Assembly: GCA_003244035.1 (NCBI GenBank)
Contig: QHBV01000191.1
Span: 155 to 28,826, forward strand
Direction of reading: 5' to 3'
DNA from: Solirubrobacterales bacterium
GTDB lineage: Bacteria; Actinomycetota; Thermoleophilia; Solirubrobacterales; Solirubrobacteraceae
Length of the DNA stretch: 28,672 nucleotides
Shown: piece by piece, positions 16,044 through 23,710 of the stretch
Layout of the letters: each line of letters opens with the position of its first letter
Position numbering within the stretch: position 1 is the first letter of the stretch
The notes under the pieces: generated by a model
The model's input: only the letters and a program-made list of their open reading frames with translations
Told to the model about the DNA's origin: nothing
The model's database searches: none
Program-made: the position numbers and the translations under genes

Positions 16044-16274
16044 GGAGGCTCGGCTCTCACCGCCGCGGCCGGCGGCACCGCCCTGGGCCAGGCACCAGAT
16101 CGTGTCGCGGCGGCCGAGGCGGCGCCCCTTGGGCAACATCCCGGCGCGCGCGCAGCCGTGCGAGCTTTCACGGCTCGACCCCCAGGTGCTGGCCGCCGAT
16201 CGTCAGCGTCCTGGCGGACACTCGCTGCGCGGAGTCGAACAGGAACTCCCCACTGGCGCGCGAGATGCCCATCG

Positions 16275-17306
16275 TTAGCGGTGTGCTCGGCGGACTGCGC
16301 CGGCGTTGCCCTGGCCGCAGATGATGCAGCGCACGACGTCGCCATCTTCGAGCGCGTGCAGGTCTCTTCGAAACGAGCGAAAGCGCTGCGGGGAGTCGTA
16401 CCGCGGGCCGTACATGTCGAAGGTGTCGAGCGTCGACCAGATCCGCGCCGTCTCGTAGTCGAGCCTGCCGGCGAGGTGGAGGTTGACCGGGTAGACCGAG
16501 TTGGGGGCGGCGCGGTTGACCGCCAGGCGCGCGAGTCCTCGCACGCCGCCACCCTGCAAGTGGCCGAGCAGGGAGAGCTCGTGCGGGAGCAGGGTGTCCA
16601 CCGACGCGCGCACCGCCGTCAGGAGCCGCTCGGAGCCCAGTCGCCGGGTCAGCGGTCGCAGCGCGTACTTCGCGGGGACCGTGTTGCGCAGGCCGATCCG
16701 GTAACGATCCACGAGCAGGAGCCCGCCGGGGGCGACCGCCTCCCACAGGCACCGAAGCGCGCGCCTCGGAGCGCCGGTGTGCTGCAGGACGCCGTAGCAG
16801 AGCACGATGTCAAACGCACGGCGCCTGACCGGCAGCTCGAAGACATCGGCGCGAGCGAACAGCGCGCGGCCCTCCCGCTCGGCGAGGGCGTGCGCGGAGC
16901 GATTGGCGTGGACCGCCGAGGAGAAGTCGAGTGACACCACGCTCGCGCCGGCACCGAGCAGGACCTCGGTGAACCGCCCCGCGCCGCAGCCGACCTCGAG
17001 TACGGTGCGCCCGGCGAAGTCCGCCAGCCGCAGACCGGACTGGTGCGTCAGCCGGTCGCGCGACACGGTGGTCCCGGTGTGGCTGTCGAACTGGGTCCGG
17101 GCGAACCGGTTCCACTGCAGGCCGAAGTGGTCCTGCGTCGGGTCGGAGACGAACTCCGCGACGCCGTCGGCGATCGGCGCCCGGCGGCGGCCCGAGCGGT
17201 CGTAGACCCCGTCGCCTCGCCACTGCAGCGGCTCCTGGGTGCGGGGGTCCGCGAGCAGTACCGAGAGCTCGGGCACGTCTGGCAGGTTGCCAGGTTGGTG
17301 GCTCAC
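16275..17306 (-). CDS. SAM-dependent methyltransferase with Trm112-like N-terminal region
   Basis: This 343-residue protein starts at GTG 17306, which overlaps the TGA of the asnB-like gene before it (GTGA); this fixes the start and implies coupling. Residues 13-53 (LSVLLADPRTQEPLQW to PIADGVAEFVSD) look like a Trm112p-type lead-in without its cysteines. The SAM motif TVLEVGCGAGRF spans about 101-112, DIVLCYGVLQHTG follows, then the late motif APGGLLLVDRY. The C-terminal 100 residues are not assigned; they include a Cys-x-x-Cys (CIIC) near the end. The pairing with an amidotransferase suggests that the two modify the same sugar, for example amidation and methylation of a uronate, but this is inference. 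Confidence 0.8.
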   Translation of the reverse strand: MSHQPGNLPDVPELSVLLADPRTQEPLQWRGDGVYDRSGRRRAPIADGVAEFVSDPTQDHFGLQWNRFARTQFDSHTGTTVSRDRLTHQSGLRLADFAGRTVLEVGCGAGRFTEVLLGAGASVVSLDFSSAVHANRSAHALAEREGRALFARADVFELPVRRRAFDIVLCYGVLQHTGAPRRALRCLWEAVAPGGLLLVDRYRIGLRNTVPAKYALRPLTRRLGSERLLTAVRASVDTLLPHELSLLGHLQGGGVRGLARLAVNRAAPNSVYPVNLHLAGRLDYETARIWSTLDTFDMYGPRYDSPQRFRSFRRDLHALEDGDVVRCIICGQGNAGAVRRAHR

Positions 17307-19231
17307 CACGCCTCGAGCCACGCCTCGAACATCAGCACCGCCCACAGCGTGTGGCGGTGATCGTGCGCCCCGCGCAGGTGCTCGTCCCAGGCCGCGCGCA
17401 CGGGGGCGACCTCGAGGTGGCCCTCGTCGCGCAGACGCTCGGCGCTCAGGAGCGATTCGGCCCACTTGCGCAGGGGCCCGCGAAGCCAGGCCCCGAGCGG
17501 CACGTCGAAGCCCTGCTTGGGGCGCTCGACGAGCTCGTCCGGCAGGTGCCGGGACAGCAGCGCCCGCAGCGGCCACTTGCCGCGACCGTCGCGAAGCTTG
17601 AGCGCCGGCGGCAGGCTCCACGCCAGCTCCACGACCCTGTGGTCGAGCAGCGGATTGCGCACCTCCAGGCTCGCATCCATGCTCGCCCGATCGACCTTCG
17701 CGAGAATGTCGTCGGGGAGGTACGTGACCGCGTCGCGGTACATCATCGCCTCGAGAAAGGAGCCTCCGTCGGAAAGCTCCTGGTGCGAGTCCGGCCGCGA
17801 CGGGGCGTCCAAGCCCACCACCGGCGCCGGATCGCTCCACAACGAAACGATCTCGTCGTAGAGCGCGTCTCGATCGCGGGCGGTGATCAGTGCTGCCAGC
17901 CTTCGCGCTCGGTCCGGCAGGCTCGAGCGGCGGGCGCGCCCGAGGCGATCGGCCGGCCATAGCCTCGAGCACGATCCCGCGGCCGCCAGCAGCGACGCCG
18001 CGGGCGGGCGAGCGATGCGGGGGACCCGGTTGACCGCGGACCATGCCCGGCTCGCCAGGCGGTAGCGACCGTAGCCGCCGAACAGCTCGTCGCCGCCGTC
18101 TCCCGACAGGGACACGGTGACCTCGCGGCGCGCGAGCCGGGACACGAGCACGGTCGGGATCTGCGAGGAGTCGGCCAGCGGCTCGTCGTAGATCCGCGGC
18201 AGCTCCGGTATCACCCCTTGCGCCTCGGAGGGACTGACGTACAGCTCGGTATGGTTGGTGCCGAGGCTGGTGGCGACGGCCCGTGCCCAGGTGGCTTCGT
18301 CGTAACCGGCCTCGGTGAATCCGATCGTGAAGGTCTGCACGGGCAGGGGGCTGCGAGCCTGCATCAGCGCGACCACGAGCGAGGAGTCGGTGCCGCCGGA
18401 GAGGAAAGCGCCAAGCGGGACATCGGCGACCATGCGCGCCGTCACCGAGTCGCCGAGCACGCGCTCGAGCTCGTCGAGCGCGTTGGTCGGAGAGCCCGCG
18501 AAGCGCTCGTCGATGCCGCCCTGGGCGACGTCGCGTAGAGACCAGTAGGGACGTGCCTCTGAGACGCCGCTTGCGCGCGAGACCTCGACGATCGATCCGG
18601 GCGCCGGCTTGAACACCTCCGAGAAGATCGTCCTCGGCGCCGGCACGTAGCCGTAGCGCAGGTAGTCGCGCAGCGCGGCGCGGTCGATCTGGGGCCGAAA
18701 CTGAGGATGGCGGTGCAGCGCCTTCAGCTCCGAGGCGAACACGAGCGTACCGGCGGCCCAGCCCCAGTACAGCGGCTTCTTGCCGAGGCGGTCGCGAACG
18801 AGCGAGAGCGTGTCCGTCGCCCTGTCCCATGCCGCGATCGCGAACATGCCGTGGCAGCGCAAGACCGCATCCCGGACGCCCCACTGCGCGATCGCCTCGA
18901 CCAGGGCCTCGGTGTCTGAGCGACCGCGGAAGCGGTGTCCCCTTCGCTCGAGCTCGCGGCGCAGCTCGCCGTGGTTGTAGACCTCGCCGTTGAAGACGAC
19001 GACGTATCGCCCGTCGCGGGAGAGCATCGGCTGCGATCCGCTCCTGGACAGGTCGATGATCGCCAGGCGACGGAAGCCGAGGCCGATGCCTCGTTCGGGA
19101 TCTGCCCACACGCCCCCGTCGTCGGGACCGCGGCGCTCGAGTGCCCGCGCCATCTGCTCGAGCAGGACCGCCCCCGAGTCGCTCGAGTGCCGGTCCTGGG
19201 GGAGCTCCAGAAATCCTGTGATCCCGCACAT
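17303..19231 (-). CDS. asnB: Asparagine synthetase-type glutamine amidotransferase (second copy)
   Basis: This 642-residue protein starts at ATG 19231 so that the catalytic cysteine follows directly (MCGITGF). The glutaminase domain has RRGPDDGG, RLAIIDLS and VVFNGEVYNH. The PP-loop FLSGGTDSSLVV lies near 272-284, followed by SGDGGDELFGGYGRY, KVDRASMDASLEVRNPLLD and the C-terminal ERPKQGFDVPLGAWLRG. It differs clearly from the copy at 7656-9530 and is closest to the relic at 12308-12455. The family makes carboxamides from carboxylates using glutamine and ATP. In polysaccharide loci such proteins often amidate uronic acids, which fits the uronate epimerase here, but ordinary asparagine synthesis cannot be excluded. 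The gene overlaps the following methyltransferase by four bases and is divergent from another methyltransferase, with 30 bases between starts. Confidence 0.92.
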   Translation of the reverse strand: MCGITGFLELPQDRHSSDSGAVLLEQMARALERRGPDDGGVWADPERGIGLGFRRLAIIDLSRSGSQPMLSRDGRYVVVFNGEVYNHGELRRELERRGHRFRGRSDTEALVEAIAQWGVRDAVLRCHGMFAIAAWDRATDTLSLVRDRLGKKPLYWGWAAGTLVFASELKALHRHPQFRPQIDRAALRDYLRYGYVPAPRTIFSEVFKPAPGSIVEVSRASGVSEARPYWSLRDVAQGGIDERFAGSPTNALDELERVLGDSVTARMVADVPLGAFLSGGTDSSLVVALMQARSPLPVQTFTIGFTEAGYDEATWARAVATSLGTNHTELYVSPSEAQGVIPELPRIYDEPLADSSQIPTVLVSRLARREVTVSLSGDGGDELFGGYGRYRLASRAWSAVNRVPRIARPPAASLLAAAGSCSRLWPADRLGRARRSSLPDRARRLAALITARDRDALYDEIVSLWSDPAPVVGLDAPSRPDSHQELSDGGSFLEAMMYRDAVTYLPDDILAKVDRASMDASLEVRNPLLDHRVVELAWSLPPALKLRDGRGKWPLRALLSRHLPDELVERPKQGFDVPLGAWLRGPLRKWAESLLSAERLRDEGHLEVAPVRAAWDEHLRGAHDHRHTLWAVLMFEAWLEAW

Positions 19232-19239
19232 CGGACGAG

Positions 19240-19245
19240 ACCGTA
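19240..19245 (-). promoter_or_regulatory. Candidate -10 box of asnB copy 2
   Basis: On the minus strand TACGGT ends 8 bases before ATG 19231, with no Shine-Dalgarno sequence between. The gap between the divergent starts is only 30 bp, so both promoters must overlap the opposite gene. A plus-strand TACCCT at 19244-19249 overlaps it and could serve the gene at 19262. Confidence 0.3.
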
Positions 19246-19261
19246 CCCTGTAAGCATCGAC

Positions 19262-20080
19262 ATGCACGCGCCGGTGGACAAGGCTGGAAGGGAGTTCTGG
19301 GACCAGCAATGGGAGTACCGGCACGTGCCCGAGGCGGTGGACCCGAGATCGCCCGGCCTGAGCAGCCTCTTCAGCCGCCGGATGCATGCCTTCTTTGAGC
19401 GCGCGTTCGCCGGGCTGGAGACGCACAGCAGTTCGCTGCTGGAGGTAGGGTGCGCGAGGTCTCCGTGGCTCCCGTACTTCGCGAAGGAGTTTGGCTTTGC
19501 GGTCTCAGGCGTCGACTACTCGCTCGTCGGCTGCGAGCAGGCGCGCGCGGTGCTCGCCGGCGCGGGAGTCGGCGGCGAGATCGTATGCGCCGATCTGTTC
19601 GATCCTCCCGAGCGCCTGAGGGCGTCGTTCGACGTGGTGGTCTCCCTGGGGGTCGTCGAGCACTTCGCGCAGACGGCGCGCGCGATCGAGGCGTGCGCCT
19701 CGTTCCTGGCACCGGGGGGCACGCTGATCACGTTCGTGCCCAACCTGGTGGGGGTCGTGGGCCGCTTCCAGCGCCGGCTGGATCGGTCGATATATGACAT
19801 TCACCTACCGCTGCGAGCGGACGAGCTGCGACAGGCGCATGCGGCGGCTGGATTGGCGATGGTCGAGTGCGACTATTTCCTGAGCGTGGGGTTTGGGATC
19901 ATGCACGTCTCCGGAGCTGGCGCCGATCCGCGGTTGACGGCGGCGAAGCGAGCAACGATACGCATCCTCGAGGGTGTCTCCGTACTCGTGTGGTGGTTGG
20001 AGGACCGGACTCGTTGCCTGCCGGCGACCCGGTGGCTGTCGCCGTACATCGCGTGCGTCGCCCGCGCCCCTGTGCGCTGA
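19262..20080 (+). CDS. Class I SAM-dependent methyltransferase
   Basis: This 272-residue protein starts at ATG 19262. The SAM motif LLEVGCARSPWLPYFAKE begins near residue 59, SGVDYSLVGCEQAR carries the acidic ribose-binding position, and DVVVSLGVVEHF with APGGTLITFVPN complete the Methyltransf_11-type fold. The N-terminal FWDQQWEYR is common in methyltransferases of glycan and lipid clusters. The substrate is not predictable. The flippase gene starts three bases after its stop, so the two are surely one transcript. Upstream, only 30 bp separate it from the divergent asnB copy. Confidence 0.82.
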   Translation: MHAPVDKAGREFWDQQWEYRHVPEAVDPRSPGLSSLFSRRMHAFFERAFAGLETHSSSLLEVGCARSPWLPYFAKEFGFAVSGVDYSLVGCEQARAVLAGAGVGGEIVCADLFDPPERLRASFDVVVSLGVVEHFAQTARAIEACASFLAPGGTLITFVPNLVGVVGRFQRRLDRSIYDIHLPLRADELRQAHAAAGLAMVECDYFLSVGFGIMHVSGAGADPRLTAAKRATIRILEGVSVLVWWLEDRTRCLPATRWLSPYIACVARAPVR

Positions 20081-20083
20081 GCG

Positions 20084-21457
20084 ATGGCCCCTGAGGGCGG
20101 ACTCGGCGACCCTGGCACGGCCGTGCGGGTGGATGGCGCCGAGGACCGCTGCGAGCAGAGGACTCCGCTGCAGCCGCCGGTCTCGCTGCGCTCCGGCTTC
20201 CGGCTGCTGGTGCTGCGGATCTCGGCATACGGACTGCTGTTTCTCGTCCAGCTGCTGGTCGCCCGCGCGCTGGGGCCGGTGGGGCGGGCCCGCTATGCGC
20301 TGACGCTCAACCTCGCGAATATCGTCTGGGTGGTCTTGGCTCTGTCGCTCGACGTGTCGACCGGGGCGATGGTCGCGCGGGGTGAGGCCTCGTTCAGGGC
20401 GATGTCGCGGTTTCTCTCCGCCGCCACGGTGCTGCTCGGTGCGATCGGGTGGCTGGCGACTTGCGTTCTGGGCCTGGTGCTGCCAGCTCGCCTGGTGGCG
20501 CATTCGCCGACCGGCACGCTCGTGCTAGCTGGGCTGATCGTCCCGCTGCAGATGGCGGCGATGATGTGCATTGCGGTCGCGCTCAGGCTCGGGGCGCTCG
20601 GCGCCTTTGGCTGGGCGGCGCTCGCCAGCGCGCTGGTCCAGCTGGTGTTCGTGCTCGGGCTCGTCGCCGTGCACGGCCTGACCCCGGGCGCGGCGCTGGT
20701 CGGCGTGAGCCTTGGCTGGTGTGCGCTCGCGGCACCGCTGCTGATCGTGATCCGCCGGCGCGTTGGGCCCGGTGCGCTGGTTCCGGGGGTGCCGGCCGGG
20801 ATGCTGCGCGCGGCCGTCCGCGGGGGCCTCGCGTTGCAGCCGGCCACGCTCGGCCTCTACCTCAACCTCCGCATCGACCTCGTGCTCGTGAGTGCGTTTC
20901 TGAGCGCTGCGCAGGCGGGCATCTACTCTCTCTCGACCACCCTGGCCAGCACCGTGTTCCTCGCGGGCGCCACGCTCGCCCAGTCCGCGCTCAAGACGCA
21001 GACCGATGCTCCCCTGCCGCAGGCCAATCGATACACGACCGACTTCATCAAGAAGATGGCCGTGTACGCGGCCCTCGCCGCCGGCGTGGTCACTCTCGCC
21101 GCCTGGCCGATCGTTCGCTACCTGTTCGGCCGTCAATGGCTCGAGAGCGTGGTGCCGTTTGCGATCCTGGCGTTCGCGGCGATCGTCTTCACGGTCGAGA
21201 GCCCGGCGCGGGTGATGCTCGCGCGCATGCAGCGGCCCGGACAGATCGGCCTCGCCGCATGCGCGGGGGCGCTCGCCAACATCGCGCTGAACCTTGCGCT
21301 GATTCCGCTCGCGGGCATCATCGGCGCGGCGATCGCCTCGCTCGTCTCCTATGCGCTCTACGGAGGCACGATCGTCCTGCTGTTCCGGCGGGCGTCGAGT
21401 GCGTCGCTGGCGGCCGCCGGTGTGGAGCTGACGGTGCCTATCCGGAGCCAGATGTGA
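20084..21457 (+). CDS. Wzx-type polysaccharide flippase (MOP superfamily)
   Basis: This 457-residue integral membrane protein starts at ATG 20084. After about 35 polar residues come roughly twelve hydrophobic helices. The first carries the family hallmark GLLFLVQLLVARALGPVGRARY, typical of Wzx and related oligosaccharide exporters, and later the LYLNLRIDLVLVSAFLSAAQAGIYS segment matches the start of the second six-helix bundle. Such proteins flip undecaprenyl-pyrophosphate-linked repeat units across the cytoplasmic membrane. Its presence with a WecA-like transferase, a ligase/polymerase and a Wzc-like kinase identifies a Wzx/Wzy-dependent pathway. The last 20 bases overlap the end of the convergent glycosyltransferase gene. 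Confidence 0.88.
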   Translation: MAPEGGLGDPGTAVRVDGAEDRCEQRTPLQPPVSLRSGFRLLVLRISAYGLLFLVQLLVARALGPVGRARYALTLNLANIVWVVLALSLDVSTGAMVARGEASFRAMSRFLSAATVLLGAIGWLATCVLGLVLPARLVAHSPTGTLVLAGLIVPLQMAAMMCIAVALRLGALGAFGWAALASALVQLVFVLGLVAVHGLTPGAALVGVSLGWCALAAPLLIVIRRRVGPGALVPGVPAGMLRAAVRGGLALQPATLGLYLNLRIDLVLVSAFLSAAQAGIYSLSTTLASTVFLAGATLAQSALKTQTDAPLPQANRYTTDFIKKMAVYAALAAGVVTLAAWPIVRYLFGRQWLESVVPFAILAFAAIVFTVESPARVMLARMQRPGQIGLAACAGALANIALNLALIPLAGIIGAAIASLVSYALYGGTIVLLFRRASSASLAAAGVELTVPIRSQM

Positions 21458-22511
21458 CCCCGACGCTGTCGAGCACGCGATCCCACCGGGCAAGCAGCGC
21501 CTCCCGGTCACACTCGCGCTGCGCATAGGCTCGGCCACGCTGGCCCGCTTCACGACGCAGGGCTTCATCCTGCGCGAACCGGCGCAACGACTGGCTCCAC
21601 TGCGCGGCGCTCGCGCACACGCCGTCGACGCCGGCCGCCGCCATCGCCCTCGTGTAGGCGGGCGTCGCGGACGCGATCACAGGCAGCCCCATCCTCCACA
21701 TCAGCAGCAGCTTGTTCTCAGGCTTTCCCCGCGCCAGCGGGTGGGTCAAGTCGAGCGGGATGACCGCGAGGTCGCACGCGGTGGCGAGGGTGCTGAGCAT
21801 CTCGGCGTTCCATTGATAGAGATAGGCTCCGTCGAACAGCCGATCGAGCACGTCGCGCGTCTGGGCCTTGCGAAGGCGACCGCCCAGGCGTCCGAACGAG
21901 AGGTTGGTCATCACGTGCACGGCGAGCCGGCGCTCGGTGCCCAGCGCTCGAAGCGCGCCGCTCAGCAGGCGGAAATCGGGCAGCGTGTAAGGGAGTCCTT
22001 CCCAGAACAGGTTGAGCGTGTCTCCCGTCGCGTAGTCGCTCTTGACCGCGCGAACTTCGTCGTCGTGGATGTCCAGGATGGTGTGCACGTTGCGGCAGTG
22101 CGGGGCGATCAGCTCCTGCTGCTCGACCGTGGTGCACACCACCGCGTCTGCCCGGCAGCACATCCGAACCACCAGGCGGTAGTAGCTCGGCGCCGGCGCG
22201 GCGATCTCGCCGAGCAGGTGCTTGCCGATGCCGCGCACGGTGTCCATCGGGCCGCGGCCGAGGGCCAGATAGGAGTCGATCAGGTCGTAGACGACCTTCG
22301 CCCGTCCCGGCCGGTAGCGGCTCCAGGTGACGAGATCCGTGGGCTCGGCGACGACGACGAGGTCGTACTCCCGGCGCGGATCGGCGATCTCGAACGGGAG
22401 CTTCCGCGCCGCTGCGTACGCGCAGAATCGCCGGCGGTCGCCCGGCGCGGTCAGGGCCGCCGTGTAGGGGACGTAGCCGATCCTACCGGTGGTGGCTCGC
22501 GAGGCCCTCAG
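21438..22511 (-). CDS. GT4-like glycosyltransferase with apparent CTG start
   Basis: This is a 357-residue protein if read from CTG 22511. The obvious ATG at 22247 would cut off a well-formed N-terminal half: the in-frame codons upstream encode TGRIGYVPYTAALTAPGDRR, DLVVVAEPTD and VVYDLIDSYLALG, the expected first domain of a GT-B enzyme. No ATG, GTG or TTG occurs in frame before 22247. CTG 22511 overlaps the previous stop as CTGA, the same geometry as the neighbouring overlaps, and GGAG lies just upstream. The C-terminal domain includes NLFWEGLPYTLPDF, ATACDLAVIPLD and KPENKLLLMWRMGLPVIAS, typical of nucleotide-sugar binding. It probably adds one sugar of the repeat unit. A lost start codon or a sequencing error is the alternative to a true CTG start. 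Confidence 0.75.
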   Translation of the reverse strand: MRASRATTGRIGYVPYTAALTAPGDRRRFCAYAAARKLPFEIADPRREYDLVVVAEPTDLVTWSRYRPGRAKVVYDLIDSYLALGRGPMDTVRGIGKHLLGEIAAPAPSYYRLVVRMCCRADAVVCTTVEQQELIAPHCRNVHTILDIHDDEVRAVKSDYATGDTLNLFWEGLPYTLPDFRLLSGALRALGTERRLAVHVMTNLSFGRLGGRLRKAQTRDVLDRLFDGAYLYQWNAEMLSTLATACDLAVIPLDLTHPLARGKPENKLLLMWRMGLPVIASATPAYTRAMAAAGVDGVCASAAQWSQSLRRFAQDEALRREAGQRGRAYAQRECDREALLARWDRVLDSVGVTSGSG

Positions 22512-23710
22512 CGCTCCAGTTCCCGGCGATAGAGTCGATCCAGCTCCGCAGTCAGCCTCGACTGCCCAAAGCGCTCCAGCACCGCCGCGCGCACCGCGTC
22601 CCGGGCATCCGGGTCGAGCTCGCCGCCCACGATCAGCCGGCGCGTCAGGCGAGCAAGCCCGGCCTCGTCGCTGCTCGCGGCGAGGACACCGGCGCTCGAG
22701 AGGATCGCGCTCTCAGTCCCTCCGACCCATGTGCTCACGACCGGCACCCCGGCGGCCTGCGCCTCGATCAGGCTCACCGGGGTGCCCTCGTTGTCCGAGG
22801 TCAAGATCACGACATCGCTCGCGAAGTAGACCGCCGGCATGTCCCGGCGAAAGCCGGCCCACACGACCCGGTCTCCGAGCGCACGAGCTTCGCCCGATGC
22901 CTGCAGGTGATCGCGCAGCTCCCCGTCGCCGACGATCAGGAAGCGGACGTGCTCGAGGTCGCGCAGCGCGCCCGCCACCCGCAGGAATCGATCGACCCGC
23001 TTGATCGGTACGAGCCGCGCGACCAGCGTGAGAACCGTCGCATCGGGGGCGATCCCCAGCTTCTCCCGCAGCGTTGTCCGCGCCAGCTGGCGGCGCTCGC
23101 CGTCGAGCGTGAACGGCGAGAGATCGAACCCCAGCGCCACGACCGAGAACTTGCCGGCCGGCGCGACGCGCAGCTGCACCAGCTCGTCGCGCACCTCGTC
23201 ACTGACGGCGATCAGGCGGTCCGTTCGCCTTGCCAGCGCCTGCTCGATCGCCCGGTAGGCCCTTGCCGTTGACGCCGAGAAGTAGCCCGAGAGCGAATGC
23301 CCGTGGAACGTGTGGATCAGCACCGGCCGCGAGCGCCTGCTCGGAAACGCGATCAGCGTCGCGAGCCTGCCCAGCGTGCCGCCCTTGGCCGCGTGGGTGT
23401 GGACGATCTGAGGCCGTTCGCGGCGCAGGAGCCAGACCAGCTGCGCGAGCGCTCGGAGGTCGTGCAATCCGGGATTGCGCCGCAGGGAACCGATCCGGAC
23501 CGGCTCGACTCCGAGCTCGTCGGCGAGGTGGTCCATGTCGCCATCGTCCGGCTCCTCGCTTCCGCGCACCAGCGTGGTCGAATACCCGAGCGAATCGAGC
23601 TCGCTGGTCAGCGTGATCGCCTGGATCGCGGGCCCACCGATGTTCAGCCGGGCGATGATGCGCACGAGCCGTACCGGCTCGCCGCCGGAATTCGCGTCGC
23701 CGGCACTCAC
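22508..23710 (-). CDS. GT4-family glycosyltransferase (GT-B fold)
   Basis: This 400-residue protein starts at GTG 23710, overlapping the TGA of the WecA-like gene as GTGA. N-terminal RIIARLNIGGPAIQAITL is a strong GT4 signature of enzymes in the WbpH/capsule group, and HTHAAKGGTLGR and FHGHSLSGYF follow. The C-terminal domain has LVARLVPIKRVDRFLR, FLIVGDGELRDHL and the donor motif LTSDNEGTPVSLIEAQAAGV. Placed directly after the phosphosugar transferase, it most likely adds the second sugar onto the undecaprenyl-linked first one. Donor and linkage are not predictable. Its stop overlaps the CTG start of the next glycosyltransferase. Confidence 0.88.
   Translation of the reverse strand: MSAGDANSGGEPVRLVRIIARLNIGGPAIQAITLTSELDSLGYSTTLVRGSEEPDDGDMDHLADELGVEPVRIGSLRRNPGLHDLRALAQLVWLLRRERPQIVHTHAAKGGTLGRLATLIAFPSRRSRPVLIHTFHGHSLSGYFSASTARAYRAIEQALARRTDRLIAVSDEVRDELVQLRVAPAGKFSVVALGFDLSPFTLDGERRQLARTTLREKLGIAPDATVLTLVARLVPIKRVDRFLRVAGALRDLEHVRFLIVGDGELRDHLQASGEARALGDRVVWAGFRRDMPAVYFASDVVILTSDNEGTPVSLIEAQAAGVPVVSTWVGGTESAILSSAGVLAASSDEAGLARLTRRLIVGGELDPDARDAVRAAVLERFGQSRLTAELDRLYRRELER

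Noticed and set aside
16168..16272. 34-codon minus-strand frame right after the methyltransferase stop (MGISRASGEFLFDS...)
   Set aside because: The opening loosely resembles a GT2 segment, but it is too short, lacks a clear ribosome-binding site and has no supporting neighbour frame. It could be a relic but cannot be supported.
16275..19229. Apparent 984-residue fusion protein on the minus strand
   Set aside because: Its first two thirds are an out-of-frame reading of asnB copy 2. Only the part after GTG 17306 is a real methyltransferase.
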